Of a stretch of 6,598 bases of DNA, positions 1 to 6,598 are shown one piece after another. A program made the translations under genes and the position numbers. Source of the stretch: Bryobacteraceae bacterium (GTDB lineage Bacteria; Acidobacteriota; Terriglobia; Bryobacterales; Bryobacteraceae); contig JADGHK010000142.1 in assembly GCA_019686145.1 (NCBI GenBank), positions 1 to 6,598 of the forward strand. Reading direction: 5' to 3'. Numbering within the stretch: the first letter of the stretch is position 1; each line of letters starts with the position of its first letter. Below the pieces are notes generated by a model. It made no database searches. It worked only from the letters and a program-made list of their open reading frames with translations, and was not told the DNA's origin.

Positions 1-2400
1 TCCACGCAGAACCTGCTCAATCCGGAGTATCCCGCCACGGATAATTTCTACAACCTGATCCTGAAGTTCGACTTCAATATTGGCGACAATCATCGCACGT
101 TCTTCCGGCATGCCTCGAACGACCGCACGGAAGACCGCTGCATCAATGGCATCTGCTCCGGACCCGGCATGGATGGCCAGCAGCCCTTCCAGCGCATCAA
201 CGATGCATACGTGATCGACTGGGTGAGCAATCTGAGCCCAACGCTCGTCTTCAACGTCCGAGCCTCCTATAACCGCTTTATCGAGAAGGGGTTTGGGCGT
301 GGAAACGAAGACTTTGATCTGTCCCAGCTCGGCTTGCCTCAGTCGCTCCTGAGCCAGCTGCCCGGCCCGGCATACTTCGGCCGGTGGAACTTCCGGCCCG
401 GCAACAGCAACGACGGAGATCTATACAGCCCGCTTGGACGAGGTCAGGGTATCAATATTACGAACAACTATAACCTGATGGCCAATGTGACCAAGGTCGC
501 CGGAAGCCACACGATCAAGTTCGGAATCGACCTGCGGCGCGGGCACTACCTGGAGCAGAACAGCGGCGACATTCTGCTGTTCAACGCATGGCCGCGCTGG
601 ACCTCACGGCTATGGAATCAGGTTGAGCCCGACTCCGGGGACCCCTACGCGTCGTTCCTCCTCGGCGGGGTGGAAGGCTCGGTCAACTACCCTGTCTATC
701 CGTTCTTCCGTCAATGGTACTTCGCACCCTATTTCCAGGACGACTGGAAGGTGACGCGGCGATTGACGCTGAACCTGGGGTTGCGGTGGGATTATAATCT
801 TCCGCCCGACGAGAAGTACAACCGGCTGAACCGCGGCTTCAATCCCATGGCGCCAAGCCCGATTGCCAGCAAGATCCCGGCAGACATGCTTGCCCTTTAT
901 CCGCAGTTGCGCGATCTGAAGGGAGGGTTGGAATTCGCAGGCGTCAACGGGAACCCTCGGATCGTCGGCATCAAGGATACCAACAACTGGCAGCCGCGTA
1001 TCGGCGCCGCATTCCAGCTCACGCAGAGACTGGTCATGCGGGGCGGCTACGGGCTCTACTACATGAACCCGAACAATGACTTCCTGCTGACCAACGGCTT
1101 CTCTACCTCGACGCCGCTTGTCAACAGCCTCGATGGCGGCCGCACGCTGATCCCCAACCTCCTCAGCAACCCATATCCGAACGGGATCAATGTACCAGCC
1201 GGTTCCAGCCTGGGCTATGCGACCTTCTTAGGCCAGAACTTCACCTGGTACAACCCGAACATGCGAATTCCCTATGTCCATCAGTTCTCGTTTGGCTTCC
1301 AGTTCCAGCTCAGCCCGGCGAGCACGCTCGACGTGTCGTACGTCGGAAGCCGGACAGTGGGCGCTAATTCCGAGCGCGATTTCAATATTCCGTCGGCCGA
1401 CTTCCGGAAGCAGTGCAACCTGCTTGAAGGAGGCAGCCCGGCCTACTGCAACGAGCAGGTACCGAACCCGTTCCGTGGCATCGAGGAATTTCGCGGAACT
1501 AGCTTCTACACAGCGCCGACGATTTCGCGCTTCCAGATCAACCGTCCTTTCCCGCAGTTCAACGGAAACCTGCTGGAGAGGGGCCGTGGAGAGTCTAACA
1601 TCTGGTACAACTCGCTCCAGTTGAATTACAACGTCCGCGTCGGACGGGACCTCACTCTGCTCGCCAATTACACGCTGAGTAAGATGGTCGAGCGCTGGGG
1701 TTATGCGGACCCCTACAGAAATGTCATGCAGCAGGGTCTCTACTTCAACGACCGTCCGCATTTCTTCAAGTTCAACACGGTCTACGAACTCCCAATCGGC
1801 AGGGGTAAGCTGATCGGCGCGAATACTAGCGGCTTCCTGAACAGGCTGATCAGCGGCTGGCAGATTAGCACCTTCACGCAGATTGCCTCGGGAGAACCGA
1901 ACGACCTCCCTGGCAATGCGATCATGCTGAAAGATCCGCGGACCCCGGGCGGCGATTGGAATGGATCCGTTGACTGGTCGAAGCATCAGGTGGTCGGCTG
2001 GAATCCCTGCGTGCTCCGGCAGTTCAATGACGGCTCCATCCGGCCTCAACCCTTCAGCATTGCGCGAGGCTGCGGCGAGGATCCCGCTAACTACGCGTGG
2101 CTGATGGTGGCGGATTATGCCGCTTCCCGGTACAACCCGTTCCGGAGCGGCCAGATCCGCAAGCAGCCGCTGTTCAACATGGATCTCGCGTTGAGCAAGA
2201 TGACGCAGATCACCGAACGGCTGCGCTTCCAGTTCCGGATCGAGGCGTTCAACGCCACAAACTACTTCTTCTTCGGGCGCGATTCCAACTTCAACACGAA
2301 CCCGAACGACCCCAACTTCGGAACGCTCTTCCCGAGCCAGGCGTGGACCGGCAATGGCTACCCGCGCCAGATCCAGCTCGGATTCAAGGCGTTCTGGTAA
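1..2400 (+). CDS. TonB-dependent receptor, Oar-like, C-terminal part (5' end outside window)
   Basis: This is an outer-membrane beta-barrel of the Oar/TonB-dependent receptor type, which in this family binds or imports large substrates using TonB energy. The frame is open from base 1 to the TAA at 2398-2400, giving about 799 visible residues. The visible part begins near the start of the barrel (NFYNLILKFDFNIGDNHRTF, from about residue 15, is a typical first-strand region). A carboxypeptidase-regulatory-like domain and the plug, usual for the family, would lie upstream and cannot be seen. Supporting blocks are YFQDDWKVTRRLTLNLGLRW (about 245-264), RGGYGLYYMNPNND (about 346), LDVSYVGSR (about 444), LLANYTLSKMVERWG (about 554), RPHFFKFNTVYELPIGRGK (about 586) and the aromatic C-terminus LGFKAFW expected for barrel insertion. 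The six visible cysteines form three close pairs (47/52, 472/483, 670/691). The ATG at 169 is internal, not the start. The substrate is unknown. A strong terminator follows. Confidence 0.9.
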   Translation, partial: STQNLLNPEYPATDNFYNLILKFDFNIGDNHRTFFRHASNDRTEDRCINGICSGPGMDGQQPFQRINDAYVIDWVSNLSPTLVFNVRASYNRFIEKGFGRGNEDFDLSQLGLPQSLLSQLPGPAYFGRWNFRPGNSNDGDLYSPLGRGQGINITNNYNLMANVTKVAGSHTIKFGIDLRRGHYLEQNSGDILLFNAWPRWTSRLWNQVEPDSGDPYASFLLGGVEGSVNYPVYPFFRQWYFAPYFQDDWKVTRRLTLNLGLRWDYNLPPDEKYNRLNRGFNPMAPSPIASKIPADMLALYPQLRDLKGGLEFAGVNGNPRIVGIKDTNNWQPRIGAAFQLTQRLVMRGGYGLYYMNPNNDFLLTNGFSTSTPLVNSLDGGRTLIPNLLSNPYPNGINVPAGSSLGYATFLGQNFTWYNPNMRIPYVHQFSFGFQFQLSPASTLDVSYVGSRTVGANSERDFNIPSADFRKQCNLLEGGSPAYCNEQVPNPFRGIEEFRGTSFYTAPTISRFQINRPFPQFNGNLLERGRGESNIWYNSLQLNYNVRVGRDLTLLANYTLSKMVERWGYADPYRNVMQQGLYFNDRPHFFKFNTVYELPIGRGKLIGANTSGFLNRLISGWQISTFTQIASGEPNDLPGNAIMLKDPRTPGGDWNGSVDWSKHQVVGWNPCVLRQFNDGSIRPQPFSIARGCGEDPANYAWLMVADYAASRYNPFRSGQIRKQPLFNMDLALSKMTQITERLRFQFRIEAFNATNYFFFGRDSNFNTNPNDPNFGTLFPSQAWTGNGYPRQIQLGFKAFW

Positions 2401-2422
2401 TTCCCGCCAATCTCAGCCGATG

Positions 2423-2456
2423 CGGCCCGCCATGGTGGCGGGCCGTTTCCTTTTTT
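2423..2456 (+). terminator. Intrinsic terminator after the TonB-dependent receptor
   Basis: A perfect 10-bp stem pairs CGGCCCGCCA (2423-2432) with TGGCGGGCCG (2436-2445) around a 3-base TGG loop. It is followed directly by TTTCCTTTTTT (2446-2456). It begins 22 bases after the receptor stop codon, so it should end the receptor transcript and separate it from the sulfatase. The T-rich tract lies only on the plus-strand side, so it is not bidirectional. A second copy of the left-arm core CCCGCCA lies at 2403-2409 and could compete for pairing with the right arm. Confidence 0.9.
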
Positions 2457-2518
2457 AGCGGCAACGCAGCCCACGCCGTTCCTGCGGATGGTGTAAGCTC
2501 TACGTTTGATGATGAACC

Positions 2519-2525
2519 GGAGGAG
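2519..2525 (+). promoter_or_regulatory. Ribosome binding site of the sulfatase gene
   Basis: GGAGGAG ends 3 bases before the ATG at 2529; the GGAGG core ends 5 bases before it. This purine-rich match to the 16S rRNA 3' end supports 2529 over the in-frame ATG at 2610, which has only a weak purine run (AGAGA) upstream. The frame is also open upstream of 2529 back into the receptor gene, but that stretch does not resemble a sulfatase. No convincing -35/-10 promoter pair was found in the gap between terminator and start. Confidence 0.8.
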
Positions 2526-2528
2526 CGT

Positions 2529-4058
2529 ATGAAACTCAGCCGGAGGGAGGCGGTCAAGACCGGAGCAGGAGCGGCCTTGGCGCCTGCCATTCTGCGCGGC
2601 CAGAGATCGATGTCCCGGCCCAACATCCTGTTCCTGATGGACGATCAGCACCGCGGAGACTGCATCGGGGCGGATGGAAACCCGGCAGTCCGAACCCCCA
2701 ACCTTGATCGGATTGCGGCGGAAGGAGCCCGCTTCCGCTGCGCCTATTCCACGACGCCCACTTGCACGCCGGCGCGCAGCGCTCTGCTGACAGGCCTTTC
2801 GCCCTGGAACCACGGCATGCTCCACATGGTTCCGATGGCCGTAAGGTACCCGTTCACGAAACCGCAAGCACTGCGCGATGCGGGCTACTACACGATGGGC
2901 ATCGGCAAGATGCACTACACCCCGCAGCGGAACCTTCACGGCTTCCATCATGTTGTGCTCGATGAATCAGGGCGCGTGCAATCCCCTGACTTCCGTAGCG
3001 ACTACCGTGCCTGGTTCTGGTCGCAGGCGCCGCATCTCGATCCCGACGCCACCGGCATCGGCTTCAACGACTACCCTGCCAAGCCGTATGCCCTCCCCGA
3101 AAATCTTCATCCTACGCACTGGACAGGGCAAACGGCAGTCAATTTCCTAAAGGGCTACAACCGTCCGGAGCCATTCTTCCTCAAAGTCTCTTTCGCCCGT
3201 CCCCACAGCCCGTACGATCCTCCCGCGCGGTTCTTCAAGCGTTATGCGGATGCGGACATACCCGAAGCAGCCGTCGGAAAGTGGGCAGCAAAGTATGCTC
3301 CGCGCAGCGGACCAAAGGACGACATTTGGCACGGGGATCTGGGTCCCCGGCAGGTCCGGTCCTCGCGGCAGGGATACTATGGTTCGATCGAGTTTATTGA
3401 TGAGCAGATCGGCAGGATTCTGGAGGTGCTCGAACAACGCGGGTGGCTGGAGGAAACGCTCATTCTGTTCACCTCCGACCACGGCGATATGATCGGCGAC
3501 CATCACTTGTGGCGCAAATCGTACGGGTATCAGGGTTCCGCGCGGATTCCAATGCTGATTCGATGGCCCGAGGGCCTCGTCCCGGCCAGGCGCGGGCAGG
3601 TATTATCTCAGCCGGTCGAACTGCGGGATATTCTGCCGACCTTTCTGGACGCCGCCGGAGCTGCTCCGAAGGCGAAGCTCGACGGCGCAAGCCTGCTGAC
3701 GCTGATCAGGAACAGCAGCGCCGAGTGGAGGGAGTACATCGACCTCGAGCACGGGGTCTGCTACAGCCGCGAGAATAACTGGAACGGCTTCACCGACGGA
3801 CGCATGAAGTACATCTATCATGCGTTCCACGGCGAAGAACAGCTCTTTGACCTTGAGAACGATCCCAAGGAGCTGAACGATCTTTCCGGGGACCCGAAAG
3901 CAGAACCCGAGCTTCGGAAGTGGCGTCAGCGCCTGATCGAGCACCTCTCCATTCGCGGAGATCAGTGGGTGAAGAATGGACGGCTCCAGACCAGAAAGGA
4001 GCCGATCCCAAGATCACCCAACTTCCCGGCGATGGAAGCCGTAGCTAGATCTCAGTGA
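2529..4058 (+). CDS. Type I (formylglycine) sulfatase with Tat signal peptide
   Basis: This is a 509-residue sulfatase of the alkaline-phosphatase superfamily, which hydrolyses sulfate esters using a formylglycine made from cysteine. The N-terminus has a twin-arginine signal (SRREAVK, residues 4-10) followed by a short hydrophobic stretch (TGAGAALAPAIL), pointing to folded export to the periplasm. The mature domain starts at PNILFLMDDQHRGD. Expected active-site residues are present: metal-binding D38/D39, the modification site C79 in CTPARSALLTG (the CxPxR signature, Cys type), K127 and H129 in GIGKMH, H226 in ARPHSPYD, D317/H318 in TSDHGD, and K330 before GYQGSARIPMLIRWP. The C-terminal part has the usual TDGRMKYIYH and EQLFDLENDPKELNDL blocks, so the gene looks intact and full length. 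A formylglycine-generating enzyme must be encoded elsewhere. The residues do not decide the substrate (glycan, choline or aryl sulfate); a sulfated polysaccharide is a guess from context. The last 14 bases overlap the end of the convergent DUF1552 gene. Confidence 0.93.
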   Translation: MKLSRREAVKTGAGAALAPAILRGQRSMSRPNILFLMDDQHRGDCIGADGNPAVRTPNLDRIAAEGARFRCAYSTTPTCTPARSALLTGLSPWNHGMLHMVPMAVRYPFTKPQALRDAGYYTMGIGKMHYTPQRNLHGFHHVVLDESGRVQSPDFRSDYRAWFWSQAPHLDPDATGIGFNDYPAKPYALPENLHPTHWTGQTAVNFLKGYNRPEPFFLKVSFARPHSPYDPPARFFKRYADADIPEAAVGKWAAKYAPRSGPKDDIWHGDLGPRQVRSSRQGYYGSIEFIDEQIGRILEVLEQRGWLEETLILFTSDHGDMIGDHHLWRKSYGYQGSARIPMLIRWPEGLVPARRGQVLSQPVELRDILPTFLDAAGAAPKAKLDGASLLTLIRNSSAEWREYIDLEHGVCYSRENNWNGFTDGRMKYIYHAFHGEEQLFDLENDPKELNDLSGDPKAEPELRKWRQRLIEHLSIRGDQWVKNGRLQTRKEPIPRSPNFPAMEAVARSQ

Positions 4059-5409
4059 GCCGCTTGTCGGTGTCGCCGAAGCGTTCCAGATGGACTCCCA
4101 TCTTGTCCATCAGCGTGAGGTACAGGCTGCAGGCGCGCCGGTTGTCGTCACCCTTGTCCAGGTAGTCCAGAACGCGTCCGGGTTTCAGGCCGCCGCCGCG
4201 TCCAGCGAGCAGAATCGGCAACTGATCGGCACTGTGCGCATCCCCGTCAAAGAGGCTCGAGCACAGCATCAGCATCGAGTTGTCCAGCAGCGACGTTCCG
4301 CCCTCGTCAATTGCTTTCATACGCTCTAACAGGTAGGCGAACTGCTGCACGTGGAACTGGTTCGTCTTCAGATACATCGCCTCGAGCGCCGGAGCCTTCC
4401 CGTTGTGAGTCAGGTCCAGATGAAGGGCGCCCTGAACGCCTTCCAGAAAGTTGAAGTTCATCTGGGAAAGGTCATTGTTCAGCATCAGTGTGGCGATGCG
4501 CGTCTTATCCATCTGGAAGGCGAGCACAATCAGATCCAGCATCAGCTTCATGTGCTCGGGAACATTCTGCGGCAGCTTGTCGTCCGGCCGGGGCATGTTC
4601 GGCTTGGACAGGCTCGGCTTCCACCCTTCGAGACGCTGTTCTTTGGAGGCCTGGTCAATTCGCTTCTCGATGCTGCGAACGGACTCCAGATACTCGTCGA
4701 GCTTCAAACGATCGTTGCGGCTGATCTTCGGCTGAAGCGCTTTTGTGTCCTCCAGCACCTCATCGAGAATGCTGCGGTCAAGCTGGCGGCCGGTCCCGTC
4801 GCCGACTAATAAGTCGAAGGTTCGGGAGGGATAAATCTCCTTCGCGGCCGGCTTGCTGGGCGAAGTCCACGAAAGGCACGAGCCGTAGATCATCGACAGC
4901 CCGTCCTCCAGCCTGAGCTCGTTCGGTTCGATACCGAGCACCAGGCTCCGGACAGGAGTCTGCCCCCCGATTTCCTGCGCGAGGATTTGATCGAAGCTTG
5001 TCCCGACGCGGATGACGCTCGGATCGAGACTAACGGTCTCCCCGGACAGGAGATTCGCCATACGGCCCAGATGCGGGCTCGTCGACTCGAGTGCTTTCCG
5101 ATTGTAGAGACCGCGGATAAAGATGATGTCTTCGCGGAACGGCTCCATCGGCTTCAGGGCCGGTCCGATCTCCATCGAAGCGCCACTGCCCTTCGCCCAC
5201 CAATGCACCGGCTCGACGCCGTTAGAGAAGTAGATGCAGGCAAACCGCAGAGGCGGCTTCGACGCCGCTTTCGACGCCGTCTTGCTCCCCTCTGCCGCAA
5301 AGGACGGCAAGGATTCCATCCACGGCAAAGCGAGTGCGACGCCCGCACCTCTCAGGAAATGGCGCCGTGATGCCCGTTGGTTAGTCGCGCTTCGCTCAAT
5401 CCTCGTCAT
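4045..5409 (-). CDS. DUF1552 (HXXSHH family) protein with Tat signal peptide
   Basis: This 454-residue protein belongs to DUF1552, a family of unknown function found mainly in Planctomycetes, Verrucomicrobia and Acidobacteriota and often encoded beside DUF1592/DUF1588/DUF1585 proteins. The N-terminus carries a clear twin-arginine signal (SRRHFLRG, residues 14-21) and a hydrophobic core (AGVALALPW), with likely cleavage near SFA-AE (38/39). A Lys/Ala/Ser linker with a TASK/AASK repeat (44-51) precedes the domain. Family blocks are RFACIYFSNGVEPVHW (55-70), SPHLGRMANLLSGE (111-124), LLDNSMLMLCSSLFDGDAHS (374-393), QLPILLAGRGGGLKPGR (396-412) and the C-terminal DKMGVHLERFGDTD (435-448), which recalls DUF1501. 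The family's HxxSHH region reads HLDLTHN (330-336) and is degenerate. The ATG at 5409 is chosen because GAGGA sits 6 bases before it; the in-frame TTG at 5415 directly abuts that site. It lies 2 bases after the upstream stop, so the two genes are one operon. Role unknown; likely periplasmic. Confidence 0.9.
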   Translation of the reverse strand: MTRIERSATNQRASRRHFLRGAGVALALPWMESLPSFAAEGSKTASKAASKPPLRFACIYFSNGVEPVHWWAKGSGASMEIGPALKPMEPFREDIIFIRGLYNRKALESTSPHLGRMANLLSGETVSLDPSVIRVGTSFDQILAQEIGGQTPVRSLVLGIEPNELRLEDGLSMIYGSCLSWTSPSKPAAKEIYPSRTFDLLVGDGTGRQLDRSILDEVLEDTKALQPKISRNDRLKLDEYLESVRSIEKRIDQASKEQRLEGWKPSLSKPNMPRPDDKLPQNVPEHMKLMLDLIVLAFQMDKTRIATLMLNNDLSQMNFNFLEGVQGALHLDLTHNGKAPALEAMYLKTNQFHVQQFAYLLERMKAIDEGGTSLLDNSMLMLCSSLFDGDAHSADQLPILLAGRGGGLKPGRVLDYLDKGDDNRRACSLYLTLMDKMGVHLERFGDTDKRLTEI

Positions 5410-5411
5410 TG

Positions 5412-6598
5412 TCAATCCTCACTCTGAGAATTCTTCTCTGTCCGGCTTGCGATGCTTTTCGGGGTGTTCGGCGGGGCGTCGTCCCGTTCCCGCCGGTAGC
5501 GGAATTGCCGGCTCGTTACGATCTCAGCAGCCAGATCGGAGAAGGACGCCTCGCCTCCCATTTTGGTGAGCTTCTGGATGAGAGGCCGGTCGGAGGCAAG
5601 AATCGTCCGGCCCAGGGCATACCCGAGAAGCTTGTTCGAAAAGTTCCGAAGGACCTGCTGCTCCTGGGATTCCAGATACTTGAGAAGGCCGCTGACGCCT
5701 GCAATTTCAGTTTTGTCTGCAAGCTCTCCGGCATCGTGAATCGGCTTCCCGTCGGGATACTGCTCTCTCCAGCGGCCCACTGCATCATACCGCTCCAGCG
5801 GGAAACCGAGCGGATCGATGCGGGTGTGACAGGACGCGCACGCGGCATTTCGCTTGTGAGCTTCCAGCCTCTCACGCACTGTGAGCCCGCCGAAGAGCTT
5901 GTCGTCCGCAGGAATAGATCCCGCGTCTGCAGGAGGCGGAGGAGTTGGAGTCCCGAGCACCCTTCGCAAGACCCAGTCGCCCCGCTTCACAGGGCTGGTT
6001 CGCAGGGGCGCCGACGTCGCCGTCAGCACGGCGCCCAACCGGAGCAGGCCGCCTCGATGGAATGCGCTTGCCCCCTGCACCATCTCGAGCTTGTCGGTGG
6101 CCGCGATTTCCTTCGGCACTCCGTAATGTTTCGCCAGGGCCTGGTTCAGGAATGTGTAATCCGCGAAGATCATCTCGCGGACTGGCCGGTCATTGCGAAT
6201 GATGTATTCGAAAAACGACACGGCCTCGTCGTACATCGCGGCCTTGACTTCATCGGTAAATTCAGGGAACCGTTTCGTGTCAACGCCGCGATGCTGGTCG
6301 AAGCGATAGAAGCCGAGCCACTGTCCAAAGAACTCTGTTGCGAGCCGGCGCGCCTTCGGGTCGGCCAACATCCGCTTCACCTGACGGCGAAGCTGCTCAG
6401 GATCCCGGAGTTCGCCCGCGGCCGCAGCGCGCCGGAGCTCGCCGTCCGGCAGCGAAGACCACAGGAAATAGCTAAGCCGGCTGGCCAGTTCCCAGTCGGT
6501 CAGCGGCCGGTCTTTGGCGAGCTGCCCGGCCTGCTCGACCCGGAAGAGAAACGCCGGAGAGACGAGGATGCGGGTCAGGAGCGAACGGATCGCCTTCG
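5412..6598 (-). CDS. DUF1592/DUF1588/DUF1585 protein with c-type haem site (5' end outside window)
   Basis: The frame is open from the right edge to the TGA at 5414-5412, giving 394 visible C-terminal residues. The GTG at 6380 is internal, because the 72 residues before it match the family well: LLTRILVSPAFLFRVEQAGQ, then TDWELASRLSYFLWSSLPDG, then LRDPEQL, continuing into KRMLADPKARRLATEFFGQW. The domain order is DUF1592 (about 5-130), DUF1588 (about 155-275; HRGGLLRLGAVLTATSAPLR, SPVKRGDWVLRRVLG, a proline run) and DUF1585 (about 310-375; NFSNKLLGYALGRTIL, SDLAAEIVTSRQF). A single haem-c motif CASCH (253-257, bases 5840-5826) is followed by IDPLGFPLERYDAVGRWR, as usual for DUF1588. Full-length members normally also carry a signal peptide, an N-terminal planctomycete-type cytochrome c and DUF1587/DUF1595, all expected past the edge. 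The protein should be periplasmic, with haem attached there. The reaction is unknown; a redox role is inferred from the haem site only. A charged tail of about 24 residues follows SRQFRYRR. Co-transcribed with DUF1552. Confidence 0.92.
   Translation of the reverse strand, partial: KAIRSLLTRILVSPAFLFRVEQAGQLAKDRPLTDWELASRLSYFLWSSLPDGELRRAAAAGELRDPEQLRRQVKRMLADPKARRLATEFFGQWLGFYRFDQHRGVDTKRFPEFTDEVKAAMYDEAVSFFEYIIRNDRPVREMIFADYTFLNQALAKHYGVPKEIAATDKLEMVQGASAFHRGGLLRLGAVLTATSAPLRTSPVKRGDWVLRRVLGTPTPPPPADAGSIPADDKLFGGLTVRERLEAHKRNAACASCHTRIDPLGFPLERYDAVGRWREQYPDGKPIHDAGELADKTEIAGVSGLLKYLESQEQQVLRNFSNKLLGYALGRTILASDRPLIQKLTKMGGEASFSDLAAEIVTSRQFRYRRERDDAPPNTPKSIASRTEKNSQSED
5416..5420 (-). promoter_or_regulatory. 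Ribosome binding site of DUF1552 inside the end of the upstream gene
   Basis: Read on the minus strand, GAGGA is formed by the last two sense codons (GAG GAT) of the upstream DUF1592 gene. It is followed by T, the stop TGA (5414-5412), CA, and then the ATG at 5409, a spacing of 6 bases. The site therefore fixes the DUF1552 start at 5409 and suggests that ribosomes ending the first gene restart on the second. Confidence 0.8.

Noticed and set aside
1228..2049. A 273-codon open frame on the minus strand opposite the receptor gene
   Set aside because: It lies wholly antisense to a clearly conserved barrel gene. Its translation is rich in Arg, Val and Glu with no recognisable domain, as expected from the reverse of GC-rich codons.
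2457..2518. Candidate sulfatase promoter, for example TTCCTG (2479-2484) with TAAGCT (2494-2499)
   Set aside because: The spacing is only 9 bases, far from the usual 16-18, and no other pair in the gap is better. A promoter is expected here but cannot be placed.
2097..2528. Upstream extension of the sulfatase frame into the receptor gene
   Set aside because: The extension overlaps the receptor C-terminus in another frame and has no sulfatase-like or signal sequence. The GGAGGAG site and Tat motif place the start at 2529.
4051..4059. Small palindrome CTCAGTGAG at the overlap of the convergent genes
   Set aside because: It has a 4-bp stem, a 1-base centre and no T tract on either side, so it does not qualify as a terminator or a convincing operator.
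4351..4809. A 152-codon plus-strand open frame opposite DUF1552
   Set aside because: It is antisense to a conserved gene, and its sequence looks like the reverse complement of DUF1552 codons with no domain of its own.
6378..6380. GTG as the start of the DUF1592 gene
   Set aside because: The same frame continues to the window edge with 72 more residues that match the DUF1592 family, so the GTG is an internal valine codon.

Overview
The window suggests a GC-rich genome of the Acidobacteriota, most likely a Bryobacterales/Solibacter-type lineage. This is inferred from the gene content: an Oar-like TonB-dependent outer-membrane protein, a Tat-exported sulfatase, and a cytochrome-linked DUF1592/DUF1588/DUF1585 protein paired with a Tat-exported DUF1552 protein. 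The last pair is also common in Planctomycetes and Verrucomicrobia, but the Oar-type barrel favours Acidobacteriota. No marker gene is present to prove the taxonomy.

Layout. Positions 1-2400 (+) hold the C-terminal ~800 residues of a large TonB-dependent receptor whose N-terminus lies before the window. It ends just before a strong intrinsic terminator (2423-2456). A 128-base gap follows, and then a complete Tat-type sulfatase (2529-4058, +) with a good ribosome binding site. The sulfatase meets a minus-strand operon head-on, and the two coding ends overlap by 14 bases (4045-4058). The operon runs leftwards from beyond the right edge. It contains a DUF1592/DUF1588/DUF1585 protein with one CxxCH haem site (5412 to past 6598, 5' end missing), then a DUF1552 protein (4045-5409) whose ATG lies 2 bases after the upstream stop. 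Nearly all of the window is coding. I see no RNA gene, mobile element, CRISPR array or phage feature.

How the genes may work together (inference). The receptor would bind or import a large substrate across the outer membrane, the sulfatase would remove sulfate esters in the periplasm, and the cytochrome-linked pair would act in the periplasm by an unknown reaction. DUF1592/DUF1552 pairs are often found near sulfatases in Planctomycetes and Acidobacteriota, which fits breakdown of sulfated or otherwise complex polymers, but the sequence does not show the substrate.

The window is mostly ordinary for this kind of genome. The points most worth a second look are the degenerate HxxSHH-type motif in the DUF1552 protein, the overlapping convergent gene ends with no terminator between them, the tight stop/start coupling of the minus-strand pair, and the three close cysteine pairs in the receptor.
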